Of a DNA stretch of 7,751 nt, positions 1 to 6,297 are shown in pieces. The stretch spans positions 1 to 7,751 of the forward strand of contig JAMONI010000295.1 in assembly GCA_027065935.1 (NCBI GenBank), written 5' to 3'. Position 1 is the first letter of the stretch. Each line of letters starts with the position of its first letter. The notes under the pieces were generated by a model. The model made no database searches. It had not been told where the DNA came from and was given only the letters and a program-made list of their open reading frames with translations. The position numbers and the translations under genes are program-made. The stretch is from Flavobacteriales bacterium (GTDB lineage: Bacteria > Bacteroidota > Bacteroidia > Flavobacteriales > Flavobacteriaceae).

Positions 1-20
1 AAGGTTTATTCCCGGTGATT

Positions 21-845
21 TCATATAGCGACCGGAGCTTTGATGTGGGGATGCGGGTCATACCCGACCAGTTCGAAGTCGTCGTACCGGAAGTCGAAAA
101 TGCACTTCACGGAGGGGTTGATTTTCATTTGCGGTAACGGACGCGGTTGGCGCGCGAGTTGTTCTTCCACTTGTTTGAAATGATTTTTATAAATATGCGC
201 ATCACCCAAAGTGTGAATGAACTCGCCGGGTTCGTAGCCTGTTACTTGCGCCAGCATCATGGTGAGTAGGGCGTATGAGGCGATATTAAACGGCACGCCG
301 ATAAAGAGGTCGGCGCTACGTTGGTAGAGTTGCAAGGAAAGTTTGCCGTCGGCCACATATACTTGCCAAAAGGCGTGACACGGGGGCAATACGGCCTTGC
401 CTTCGGCGATGTTTTGCCCGTGAGGCTTGGACGAGTCGGGCATGACTTCGGGATTCCAAGCGGTGACCAGCATACGCCGGCTGTCGGGATTGGTTTTCAA
501 GGTGTGAATCAATTGTTTGATTTGGTCGATGCCCGAATTGTTCCAATTGCGCCACTGCGCACCGTAAACGGGACCTAGTTCGCCTTTTTCATTGGCCCAA
601 GGATTCCAAATCCTTACGCCGTTTTCTTGCAAGTATTTGACATTGGTATCTCCTTTGAGAAACCATAATAATTCGTAAATAACCGATTTGAGATGTATTT
701 TTTTGGTGGTGACCAATGGAAATCCTTCGGACAAATCAAAGCGCAATTGGCGGCCGAATACACTGCGCGTACCCGTGCCCGTACGGTCGCCTTTGTCCGT
801 TCCGTTTTCCATCACATCGCGAAGTAAGTCCAAGTATTGTTTCAT
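21..845 (-). CDS. thyA: Thymidylate synthase ThyA
   Basis: Cytosolic enzyme that methylates dUMP to dTMP using 5,10-methylenetetrahydrofolate, yielding dihydrofolate. The 274-residue protein aligns by eye with E. coli ThyA (264 residues) from MKQYL to the C-terminal APVAI. Visible family residues are the DRTGTGT loop with Arg21 (20-26), the ELLWFL helix (58-63), the phosphate-binding RR at 123-124, catalytic Cys156 in PPCHAF, the QRSAD segment (175-179), the FNIASYA segment (187-193) and the HIY motif (217-219). About 13 extra residues lie between AWN (129-131) and Cys156; I recall similar insertions in flavobacterial ThyA, so this is probably lineage-typical. The ATG at 845 matches the family N-terminus; no Shine-Dalgarno sequence precedes it. 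It is the last gene of the minus-strand run visible here, 162 nt downstream of nupG, so it may have its own promoter. It appears intact. Confidence 0.98.
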   Translation of the reverse strand: MKQYLDLLRDVMENGTDKGDRTGTGTRSVFGRQLRFDLSEGFPLVTTKKIHLKSVIYELLWFLKGDTNVKYLQENGVRIWNPWANEKGELGPVYGAQWRNWNNSGIDQIKQLIHTLKTNPDSRRMLVTAWNPEVMPDSSKPHGQNIAEGKAVLPPCHAFWQVYVADGKLSLQLYQRSADLFIGVPFNIASYALLTMMLAQVTGYEPGEFIHTLGDAHIYKNHFKQVEEQLARQPRPLPQMKINPSVKCIFDFRYDDFELVGYDPHPHIKAPVAI

Positions 846-944
846 TTTTTTGTTGTTAAACCGTTAAATTGTAAAATCGGAACATCTACTTTAACCTTAA
901 CTATTTTTTTAGTCTGCTGCTGCAAAAACAGTAGGAGAAAAAAC

Positions 945-988
945 CCTAAGTCCCAAATCCCAAATCCTAAATCCCAAATCCTAAATCC
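945..988. repeat. Short tandem array of CCYAAAT heptamers (telomere-like)
   Basis: Six contiguous 7-nt units plus two bases are seen: CCTAAGT (945-951), CCCAAAT (952-958), CCCAAAT (959-965), CCTAAAT (966-972), CCCAAAT (973-979), CCTAAAT (980-986) and CC. The third base alternates between C and T, and only the first unit deviates elsewhere. The array lies in the 162-nt gap between nupG and thyA. On the minus strand it reads as G2-G3 runs separated by 4-5 nt, so a weak two-tier G-quadruplex is conceivable in the thyA leader. I recall similar GGGATTTAGG-type strings in intergenic regions of other Bacteroidota; the function here is unknown. Confidence 0.85.
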
Positions 989-1007
989 GAACATAAAAGC
1001 TATTCTT

Positions 1008-2255
1008 CTAGTGAGCTACTTCAAATTCTTCTTCGGGATTGTGTTTATATTTAAAGGAAAAGGCAAACAGAATGGCCACGGCCAAAGAATAGATGGCGAA
1101 CACGGTCCAGACCGACTGCCAGTTCACATGATCACCTTCGCGGTATAAATCCACTACCCAACCGCTTAACAAAGCGCCCATCATAGCGCCAATACCGTTG
1201 GTCATAATCATAAAAAGGCCTTGTGCGGAGGCGCGAATTTTGGCGCTGACTTCTTTTTCCACGTATAATGAACCTGATATGTTAAAGAAATCGAAGGCCA
1301 TTCCGTAAACAATCATGGAGAGGATAATGGCCGCGGCGCCGATGCCCGCCGGAGTTCCCACGGCAAACAACCCGAAACGCAAAAACCAAGCGAACATACT
1401 CATCAGCATAACCGTTTTGATACCGTAGCGTTTTAAGAAGAAAGGAATGGTCAGGATGAATACGGTTTCACTGATTTGCGAGAGCGACATCACCACGCCG
1501 TTGTATTTGACGATGAATGCGTCTTTGTATTCGGCTATTTTACCGAAATCATGCAAAAAGGCCTCTCCCCACATGTTGGTGATTTGAAGCGCGGCGCCCA
1601 ATAGCATGGAAAAAATGAAAAACAAAGCCATTTGCTTGTTCTTGAACAATTTCAAGGCGTCGATACCGAAGGATTGGGCCAAGGTTTTTCGGGTGGATTT
1701 ATCGGGCGGACAATCGGGCAGGGTGAACGTATAAATCCCCAACAACAGGGAAACCGCAGCCGCAAAGTAAAATTGCATGTGCGATGTGCCCCATCCCATG
1801 AGGTCGGTAATCCAAGTGGCAATGATAAAACCTACCGTTCCCCAAACCCGGATGGGCGGAAAATCTTTGACTACGTCGTAATTATTTTTTACTAACAGGC
1901 AATAAGAAATCGTGTTGTCCAAAGCGATGGAAGGCATATAAAACATCAGATACAGTAGGGTAACCCAAAAAACACCTTCAAAATTACTTTGTTGTGCCAA
2001 CCATACCAGCAAAAAAGCTCCTGCAATATGTGAAAATCCAAATAATTTGTTGGCGCTCATCCATTTGTCGGCGATTACGCCCATAACACCGGGCATAATT
2101 AAGGATGCGAATCCCAAGGTCATGAATACAAAACCGATTTCTTCACCCTTGAAACCGAGTGTGTCGTGCATGTATTTTCCGAAGGAGAGCAACCAAGCGC
2201 CGAATACAAAAAATTCGAGAAAATTTAAAATCGTGAGTTTGGTTTTTATGCTCAT
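1008..2255 (-). CDS. nupG: NupG-family nucleoside:H+ symporter
   Basis: Inner-membrane major facilitator that imports nucleosides with protons (nucleoside:H+ symporter family; E. coli NupG and XapB are relatives). The 415-residue length and whole-length collinearity with E. coli NupG are clear. Shared blocks are NTISY (114-118), DFPPIRVWGT (131-140), FFIFSMLLGA with LQITNM (212-228), SQISET with FILTIPFFL (259-274), RYGIK (276-280), and FDFFNISGS, EKEVS and IRASAQG (321-346). About twelve hydrophobic segments are readable. Residues R136, T140, Q224, N227, Q260, E263 and D322 correspond, from memory, to nucleoside-site residues of NupG. The ATG at 2255 lies 11 nt after the upstream nuclease stop, so the two are probably cotranscribed. 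Substrate range (nucleosides versus xanthosine) cannot be told from sequence; the general family call is firm. Confidence 0.92.
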   Translation of the reverse strand: MSIKTKLTILNFLEFFVFGAWLLSFGKYMHDTLGFKGEEIGFVFMTLGFASLIMPGVMGVIADKWMSANKLFGFSHIAGAFLLVWLAQQSNFEGVFWVTLLYLMFYMPSIALDNTISYCLLVKNNYDVVKDFPPIRVWGTVGFIIATWITDLMGWGTSHMQFYFAAAVSLLLGIYTFTLPDCPPDKSTRKTLAQSFGIDALKLFKNKQMALFFIFSMLLGAALQITNMWGEAFLHDFGKIAEYKDAFIVKYNGVVMSLSQISETVFILTIPFFLKRYGIKTVMLMSMFAWFLRFGLFAVGTPAGIGAAAIILSMIVYGMAFDFFNISGSLYVEKEVSAKIRASAQGLFMIMTNGIGAMMGALLSGWVVDLYREGDHVNWQSVWTVFAIYSLAVAILFAFSFKYKHNPEEEFEVAH

Positions 2256-2266
2256 GACTACATTTT

Positions 2267-2986
2267 TTATTTTGAAGGAGGTTCTTTATCCGGATGGTCT
2301 TTGTTCATGCTGTTGATCAGGTCGCGTAATTTGGCCGCGGTTTCATAATCTTCGTTTTCAATGGCTTTTTGCAACATTTTTTCCAGTTCTTCTTTGCTTT
2401 CGGGGGTTATATCGAACTCTTCTCCGAAAATTTCTTTCATCAAAGCCTTGATTTTATCGATAATTTCTTCTTGGATGTTTAATTTTTCCTCCATCGACTC
2501 ATCGGGCAGGATTTCATCCAAGGCTTTTTGAATTTCTTCGGTGATTTCGTCCAAGTTGTTGATGGTTCTTTGCTTGACGATTACTCCGGCTTCGTCCATG
2601 ATTTCTTTCGTGGTAAATACGGGGGCTTGGTAACGGACGGCCAGTGCAACGGCATCGGAAGTGCGCGAATCGAACTCGTAAGTTTTCTTTCCGTCCGAGA
2701 AATAGAGTGTGGAATAAAAAATTCCTTCGTGCAGTTTGGATATGATTACCTTTTCCAGCCGGTATCCGAATTCGGTTAGTATTTTATAAAACAAATCGTG
2801 GGTAATGGGCCGGGGTGATTTTATTTTTTCCAAACCGAAGATGATGGCTTGTGCTTCATACGCGCCGATAACGATGGGCAAAATACGTGGATTTTCGGCA
2901 TTTTCTTCTTTGAGATGGAGCAGGAAAGCTCCGGTACCCGTGGCACTGTTTTCCAAGCGAGAAATAATGAGTTTTACCAAATCCAT
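2267..2986 (-). CDS. Bifunctional nuclease family protein (BFN/DUF151) with C-terminal UVR motif
   Basis: Predicted cytosolic protein with two parts. Residues 1-140 form a BFN (DUF151) domain, recognised by LPIVIGAYEAQAI (36-48), the helix around THDLF (62-66) and DSRTSDAVALAVRY (106-119). After an acidic, helical linker (about 145-195), residues 199-226 form a UVR motif (EELEKMLQKAIENEDYETAA and the following KLRDLI), the helical hairpin found in UvrB/UvrC and Clp-associated proteins. The plant BFN1 relative has been described as having RNase and DNase activity; the bacterial function is poorly defined, so activity here is inferred. The length (239 aa) and this domain pairing are usual for Bacteroidota. 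The start lies 14 nt downstream of a strong terminator hairpin, with no Shine-Dalgarno sequence. nupG follows 11 nt after the stop, suggesting one transcript. Confidence 0.9.
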   Translation of the reverse strand: MDLVKLIISRLENSATGTGAFLLHLKEENAENPRILPIVIGAYEAQAIIFGLEKIKSPRPITHDLFYKILTEFGYRLEKVIISKLHEGIFYSTLYFSDGKKTYEFDSRTSDAVALAVRYQAPVFTTKEIMDEAGVIVKQRTINNLDEITEEIQKALDEILPDESMEEKLNIQEEIIDKIKALMKEIFGEEFDITPESKEELEKMLQKAIENEDYETAAKLRDLINSMNKDHPDKEPPSK

Positions 2987-3000
2987 GAACCGATGATTTT

Positions 3001-3031
3001 AAAAAAGGGCTGTGTTTTTCAGCCCTTTTTT
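3001..3031 (-). terminator. Rho-independent terminator after etfA, probably bidirectional
   Basis: A perfect 12-bp stem: AAAAAAGGGCTG (3001-3012) pairs with CAGCCCTTTTTT (3020-3031) around a 7-nt loop. It begins about 30 nt after the etfA stop in the direction of transcription, and the minus strand reads a G/C core followed by TTTTTT. The A and T tracts are symmetric, so it could work in both directions. It ends only 14 nt before the ATG of the BFN gene. Confidence 0.85.
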
Positions 3032-3061
3032 AGGGTTCGATAAAAATACGAAAAAAAACGA

Positions 3062-4030
3062 TTAGTGAGACGCTTTGAATTCTTTTAATTTTTTAATGAG
3101 TTCGGGCACCACTTCAAAAGCGTCGCCTACCACGCCGTAGTCGGCAGCTTTGAAGAAGGGCGCTTCGGGATCGGTGTTGATGACCAGAATGTTTTTGGAC
3201 GAATTGACTCCGGCCAAGTGTTGAATGGCCCCCGATATGCCGATAGCGATGTATAGATTAGGTGCCACTTGCTTTCCGGTTTGTCCCACGTGTTCGGTAT
3301 GCGGACGCCAACCCATGTCGGCTACGGGTTTGCTACAAGCGGTGGCGGCACCCAATACTTCGGCCAGTTCTTCGACCATCCCCCAGTTTTCGGGGCCTTT
3401 TAGTCCCCGCCCGGCCGATACCACGATTTCGGCATCGCTCAAGGGCACTTTGCCGGTGGCTTTTTCCACTTTCAGCGATTTGATTTCTTCAAACACTTCG
3501 GCGGAGATTTCGGGGCGGAAAGTTTCGGAGGTGCCGTCCGCCGGATTTTCAAGCAATCCGAAGGAATTTTTGGCAATGTTCAGGATTTTTATATCGGTTT
3601 TCAAAGTCACGCTGGCAATGGCTTTATTGGAAAATGCTTTGCGCCGTACGGTAAAAGGTTCGGTATTTTCGGGCAATGAAATCACTTGAGTTACGTAAGC
3701 CGCTTGCAACATGCCGGCCAAGAGGGAAGAGAAATACAAGCCGTCGGAATTTTGTCCCGTAAGGATATACTTGGCACCGGTTTTTTCAACCGCCTGACGG
3801 AAGGTTTCGGCATAGGCTTTGGCGTTGAAAACACCGAAACGTTGATCGTCCACATTCAACACTTTGTTGACACCGTAAGCATACAGAGCTTCGGGAGCGG
3901 TTAAACCGAAACCGAGGGCTATTACTTCTCCGCCCGTTTTTTCGCTCATGGCTTTGGCGTAGGAGGCCAATTCTTTGGCCGTTTTGTCGGGTTTTCCGTT
4001 TTGATGTGAGGCGTATATTAAGATGGACAT
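3062..4030 (-). CDS. etfA: Electron transfer flavoprotein alpha subunit
   Basis: FAD-binding subunit of the heterodimeric electron transfer flavoprotein, which takes electrons from acyl-CoA and related dehydrogenases and passes them to ETF:quinone oxidoreductase. The 322-residue length is normal for the family. Residues 1 to about 190 form the N-terminal domain. Residues from about 200 form the FAD domain with SAGRGLKGPENW (205-216), PVADMGWRPHTEHVGQTGK (235-253), APNLYIAIGISGAIQHLAG (256-274) and INTDPEAPFF with ADYGVVGD (284-303), the classic EtfA C-terminal signature. The motifs point to a canonical, non-bifurcating type, but this is not proven. It starts 19 nt after the etfB stop and is cotranscribed with it, ending at a strong hairpin. 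No defect was seen. Confidence 0.97.
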   Translation of the reverse strand: MSILIYASHQNGKPDKTAKELASYAKAMSEKTGGEVIALGFGLTAPEALYAYGVNKVLNVDDQRFGVFNAKAYAETFRQAVEKTGAKYILTGQNSDGLYFSSLLAGMLQAAYVTQVISLPENTEPFTVRRKAFSNKAIASVTLKTDIKILNIAKNSFGLLENPADGTSETFRPEISAEVFEEIKSLKVEKATGKVPLSDAEIVVSAGRGLKGPENWGMVEELAEVLGAATACSKPVADMGWRPHTEHVGQTGKQVAPNLYIAIGISGAIQHLAGVNSSKNILVINTDPEAPFFKAADYGVVGDAFEVVPELIKKLKEFKASH

Positions 4031-4049
4031 GGTTCTGGATTTTTTAGGG

Positions 4050-4796
4050 TTAAATAACTTTGGCTTCGTTGTGTAACAAATCGATGAGTTCGTCCAAATT
4101 GTCTTTGTCTATCAATTTGACGGCACTTTTGGCCGGAGGTTTTTCGAATTTCACATATTCGGTGGTTAGCGGAGCGTCAACGGCAGGCAATACTTCCAAA
4201 GGTTTTTTGCGGGCCATCATAATACCGCGCATGTTGGGAATGCGTAACTCTTCTTCCCTGACCAATCCTTTTTGACCGCCGATAATCAAAGGCAATGTGG
4301 TTTGCAAGGTTTCTTTGCCGCCTTCGATTTCCCGGTCCAGTGTAACGTTGTTGCCGTTGAGTTCCATGCCTATAACGGCATTAACGAATTTGATTCCGGT
4401 CAACGCGGAGACGATTCCCGGCACCATGCCGCCGTTGTAGTCGATGGATTCGCGTCCGGCGATGATCAGGTCGTAATCTTTGTCTTTGATAAATTCGGCA
4501 AGCTGAGCGGCCGTGAAGTAACTGTCTTTCGGGTCCGCATCGATGCGAAAGGCTTTGTCGGCTCCGATGGCCAATGTTTTTCTAATAACCGATTCGTTGG
4601 CTTGCACGCCTACGTGAACCACATGCAATTCGGCGCCGGTTTTTTCTTTGATTTGCATGGCTTTGGTCAGTCCGAATTCGTCATGCGGATTGATAACAAA
4701 CTGGATACCCGTCTTGTCAAACCGGGTGTCGTTATCGGTAAAATTGATTTTTGAGGTGGTATCGGGAACAACACTCAACATTAATAAAATCTTCAT
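4050..4796 (-). CDS. etfB: Electron transfer flavoprotein beta subunit
   Basis: Partner of EtfA; in canonical ETFs it binds AMP structurally and contributes the loop that docks on acyl-CoA dehydrogenases. The 248-residue protein shows the N-terminal KILLMLSVVPDT start, INPHDEFGLTKAMQIKE (35-51), AGRESIDYNGGMVPG (113-127) and the EtfB signature around LPLIIGGQKGLVREEELRIP (168-187) with GIMMARKKPLEV (191-202). Length and motif order are normal. The ATG at 4796 fits the family N-terminus. A candidate promoter lies at 4817-4849, and an inverted repeat at 4841-4856 may be an operator. As the first gene of the etfBA pair it probably carries the main promoter, although 64 nt separate it from the upstream HIT gene, so readthrough is possible. 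Confidence 0.97.
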   Translation of the reverse strand: MKILLMLSVVPDTTSKINFTDNDTRFDKTGIQFVINPHDEFGLTKAMQIKEKTGAELHVVHVGVQANESVIRKTLAIGADKAFRIDADPKDSYFTAAQLAEFIKDKDYDLIIAGRESIDYNGGMVPGIVSALTGIKFVNAVIGMELNGNNVTLDREIEGGKETLQTTLPLIIGGQKGLVREEELRIPNMRGIMMARKKPLEVLPAVDAPLTTEYVKFEKPPAKSAVKLIDKDNLDELIDLLHNEAKVI

Positions 4797-4816
4797 TTCT
4801 TGATGGTTTTGTGCAA

Positions 4817-4849
4817 TAAAGTTACGAAAAATTTTAAAATATTATGCAA
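4817..4849 (-). promoter_or_regulatory. Candidate Bacteroidota-type promoter of etfBA
   Basis: On the minus strand a TTG (4849-4847) is followed after 22 nt by TAACTTTA (4824-4817), 20 nt before the etfB ATG. This fits the flavobacterial pattern TTG-N17-23-TAnnTTTG with one mismatch (final A for G). The spacing would give a 5' leader of roughly 14 nt. It is a pattern match only, in AT-rich DNA. Confidence 0.4.
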
Positions 4850-4856
4850 GCATAAT
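4841..4856. promoter_or_regulatory. Perfect 7-bp inverted repeat ATTATGC-AA-GCATAAT upstream of etfB
   Basis: ATTATGC (4841-4847) and GCATAAT (4850-4856) are exact reverse complements with a 2-nt spacer. The repeat covers the TTG of the candidate etfB promoter, as expected for an operator bound by a dimeric regulator. It also starts 5 nt beyond the HIT stop codon, but a 2-nt loop and an AT-rich stem make a terminator role unlikely. A second 10-bp palindrome, ATTTTAAAAT (4831-4840), abuts it. The regulator, if any, is not encoded nearby. Confidence 0.4.
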
Positions 4857-4860
4857 AAAT

Positions 4861-5265
4861 CTATCCGTATAATTCTTTGAAACTTGCGGATATTTTATTC
4901 CGGATTTGTGTGAATTGTTCTTCGGTAAAGGATTTTTTGTTCGTAAAGTCCATGTCGCTCATCCGGTTGATCGGCACCAAATGTATGTGAACGTGCGGTA
5001 CTTCCAATCCGATTACGGCCATTCCGATACGCTTTACGTCGAACACGTTTTCCATGGCTTTGGCTACTTTGCGTGCAAATTGCATCAGGTTAAGATAATC
5101 TTCTTCGTCCAAATCGAAGATTTTGTCCACTTCTTTCTTCGGGACAACCAACACATGGCCTTCCGCCACCGGGAAGATGTCCAAAAATGCGATATGCTTG
5201 TCGTCTTCCGCTACGATATATGCGGGAATTTCGCGGTTGATGATTTTGGTAAATATGCTGCTCAT
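4861..5265 (-). CDS. HIT family protein (histidine-triad nucleotide hydrolase/transferase)
   Basis: Small cytosolic protein of the histidine-triad superfamily, which hydrolyses the phosphate-linked group of nucleotide conjugates such as AMP-amidates or dinucleoside polyphosphates. The 134-residue length is usual for bacterial HIT proteins. The catalytic triad motif HVHIHLVP is at 91-98, with His93 as the expected nucleophile. The earlier IINREIPAYIVAEDD (8-22), ending in the substrate-pocket region, and GHVLVVPK (36-43) also match the family. The natural substrate cannot be inferred. In flavobacteria I recall this gene next to greA; here the upstream neighbour is instead an AT-rich region with a divergent HEPN/MNT pair. 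The ATG at 5265 gives the standard SSIFTKI start. Confidence 0.95.
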   Translation of the reverse strand: MSSIFTKIINREIPAYIVAEDDKHIAFLDIFPVAEGHVLVVPKKEVDKIFDLDEEDYLNLMQFARKVAKAMENVFDVKRIGMAVIGLEVPHVHIHLVPINRMSDMDFTNKKSFTEEQFTQIRNKISASFKELYG

Positions 5266-5360
5266 GATTTTTTTAAACGAAATTAAGCAATTTCGACGGA
5301 TTTTGCCTTATGGGTCAAATTAATAATTCAAAATAGAATATAAATTTTTGAAAATTTTAA

Positions 5361-5520
5361 GGTGGTTTCAAAGAACATGAAAGTATAGTTTATGGTATTA
5401 TAAGTGCGAATATGAAATATTTTATCAATAAAGTAAATGGTAAAGATGAATTTGTTTATGTATGAAAATCAATTTAATTGGGAAAAATTGTTTAAATTAG
5501 CAAATAAAAGTCCAAGATGA
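5361..5520 (+). other. AT-rich stretch with two short open frames leading into the HEPN gene
   Basis: One frame is open from 5361 to a stop at 5463-5465; an ATG at 5412 would give a 17-codon peptide beginning MKYFINKVNGKDEF. A second frame from the ATG at 5437 encodes 27 residues beginning MVKMNLFMYENQFNWEKLF and stops at 5518-5520, overlapping the HEPN ATG (5517) as ATGA. The residue mix looks protein-like in both, so this may be a leader peptide or the decayed end of a gene. In such AT-rich DNA, chance openness is also possible. The rest of the 5266-5516 gap shows no RNA gene or clear promoter. Confidence 0.2.
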
Positions 5521-5909
5521 AATCACAAAAATTTATTAATCATTGGATTATATCGGCAAATGACGATTTTGAAACCATGCAAATCTTATTTCGTTCCAAA
5601 CGATATACCTGGGCTTTATTTTTGGGACATATTACTCTTGAAAAATTATTAAAGGCCTATTATATTTCCGTACATCATAAACATGCACCGCCCATACATA
5701 ATTTACTTAGGTTAGCCGAAAAAAGTAATTTGGAGATACCGGAGAAATACATTGATTGGCTGGACAATATCACTTTATTTAATTTAAATGCTCGATATGA
5801 TGATTACAAACGCGAATTTTATAATCAATGCACCCCAAAATACACTGAATTATGGATACAAAGAATCACGGAAATAAAAAACTGGCTTCTGAAGAAATTA
5901 GAGGAATAG
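5517..5909 (+). CDS. HEPN domain protein, partner of the adjacent minimal nucleotidyltransferase
   Basis: A 130-residue all-helical HEPN (pfam05168-type) protein. Recognisable features are the N-terminal helix with WIISANDDFETMQILFRSK (10-28), the core helix YTWALFLGHITLEKLLKAYY (30-49), PPIHNLLRLAEKS (58-70) and a C-terminal helix after ARYDDY (92-97). HEPN proteins paired with MNT enzymes are toxins (RNases) in some systems and helper or substrate-binding subunits in others. The RNase motif R-X4-6-H is not seen: the nearest pair, R29 and H38, is 8 residues apart. The RX4HXY form of type VII HepT toxins is also absent, so a non-catalytic role is at least as likely as a toxin. The gene overlaps the MNT gene by 58 nt. 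It lies in AT-rich DNA unlike its flanks, suggesting acquisition. Confidence 0.85.
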   Translation: MKSQKFINHWIISANDDFETMQILFRSKRYTWALFLGHITLEKLLKAYYISVHHKHAPPIHNLLRLAEKSNLEIPEKYIDWLDNITLFNLNARYDDYKREFYNQCTPKYTELWIQRITEIKNWLLKKLEE

Positions 5910-6187
5910 CCCGTCTTTTTGCCAGAAAGGTGAAAACCAAATACAAAGGAAGCAGGGTCATACTTTTTGGTTCTTATACCAAAGATACTTTTCATTCCGA
6001 AAGCGATATTGATATAGCCGTCATTTTGCCCCATTTTGATAATTTAATGGAGGTTCAATTGGATTTAATGAGAATACGACGTAATATCGATACCCGGATA
6101 GAACCTCATCCTATTAAATTTGAAGATTTTGAAAACGATTTTCCTTTAGCCGGTGAAATCAAAGAATACGGATGGGAAATCACCTAA
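5852..6187 (+). CDS. Minimal nucleotidyltransferase (MNT) domain protein, candidate antitoxin/AMP-transferase
   Basis: A 111-residue nucleotidyltransferase of the pol-beta superfamily. After an N-terminal helix (12-30), RVILFGSYTKDTFHSESDID (35-54) contains the GSX10DXD active-site motif: G40, S41, D52, D54. The third metal-site acid is probably E84 in RIEPHPI (82-88). All key residues seem present, so it is likely active. In type VII toxin-antitoxin systems such proteins (MntA) AMPylate the HEPN partner; that reaction is inferred here. The ATG at 5852 lies inside the HEPN gene in another frame. It is preferred because the family helix before the active site is encoded in the overlap; the only nearby alternative, GTG at codon 27, would remove it. 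The overlap suggests translational coupling. Confidence 0.88.
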   Translation: MDTKNHGNKKLASEEIRGIARLFARKVKTKYKGSRVILFGSYTKDTFHSESDIDIAVILPHFDNLMEVQLDLMRIRRNIDTRIEPHPIKFEDFENDFPLAGEIKEYGWEIT

Positions 6188-6297
6188 TGAAAAACAAATA
6201 AGAAATTTCCTAAAAACAATATTTTAATTTCTATAAGATTAAAAAAAGAAAGAAACATCCATAAAATTTCACACTAAATTATGCATTATGAAAGAAA

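Noticed and set aside
945..988. Heptamer array as a CRISPR or integron-type repeat
   Set aside because: Units are 7 nt with no spacers; it is a simple tandem repeat.
837..1148. Plus-strand frame spanning the heptamer array
   Set aside because: Its middle is the translated repeat and its end is antisense to nupG; no evidence that it is a gene.
3225..3689. A 154-codon plus-strand open frame inside etfA
   Set aside because: It lies antisense to a gene with full EtfA motifs; its translation is low-complexity and family-less, a shadow of the G+C-rich codon pattern.
4272..4754. A 160-codon plus-strand open frame inside etfB
   Set aside because: Antisense to a clearly recognisable EtfB; no family features of its own.
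6201..6232. Inverted repeat AGAAATT/AATTTCT downstream of the MNT gene as a terminator
   Set aside because: The stem is 7 bp with two G/C pairs, the loop is 18 nt and no T tract follows; too weak to support.
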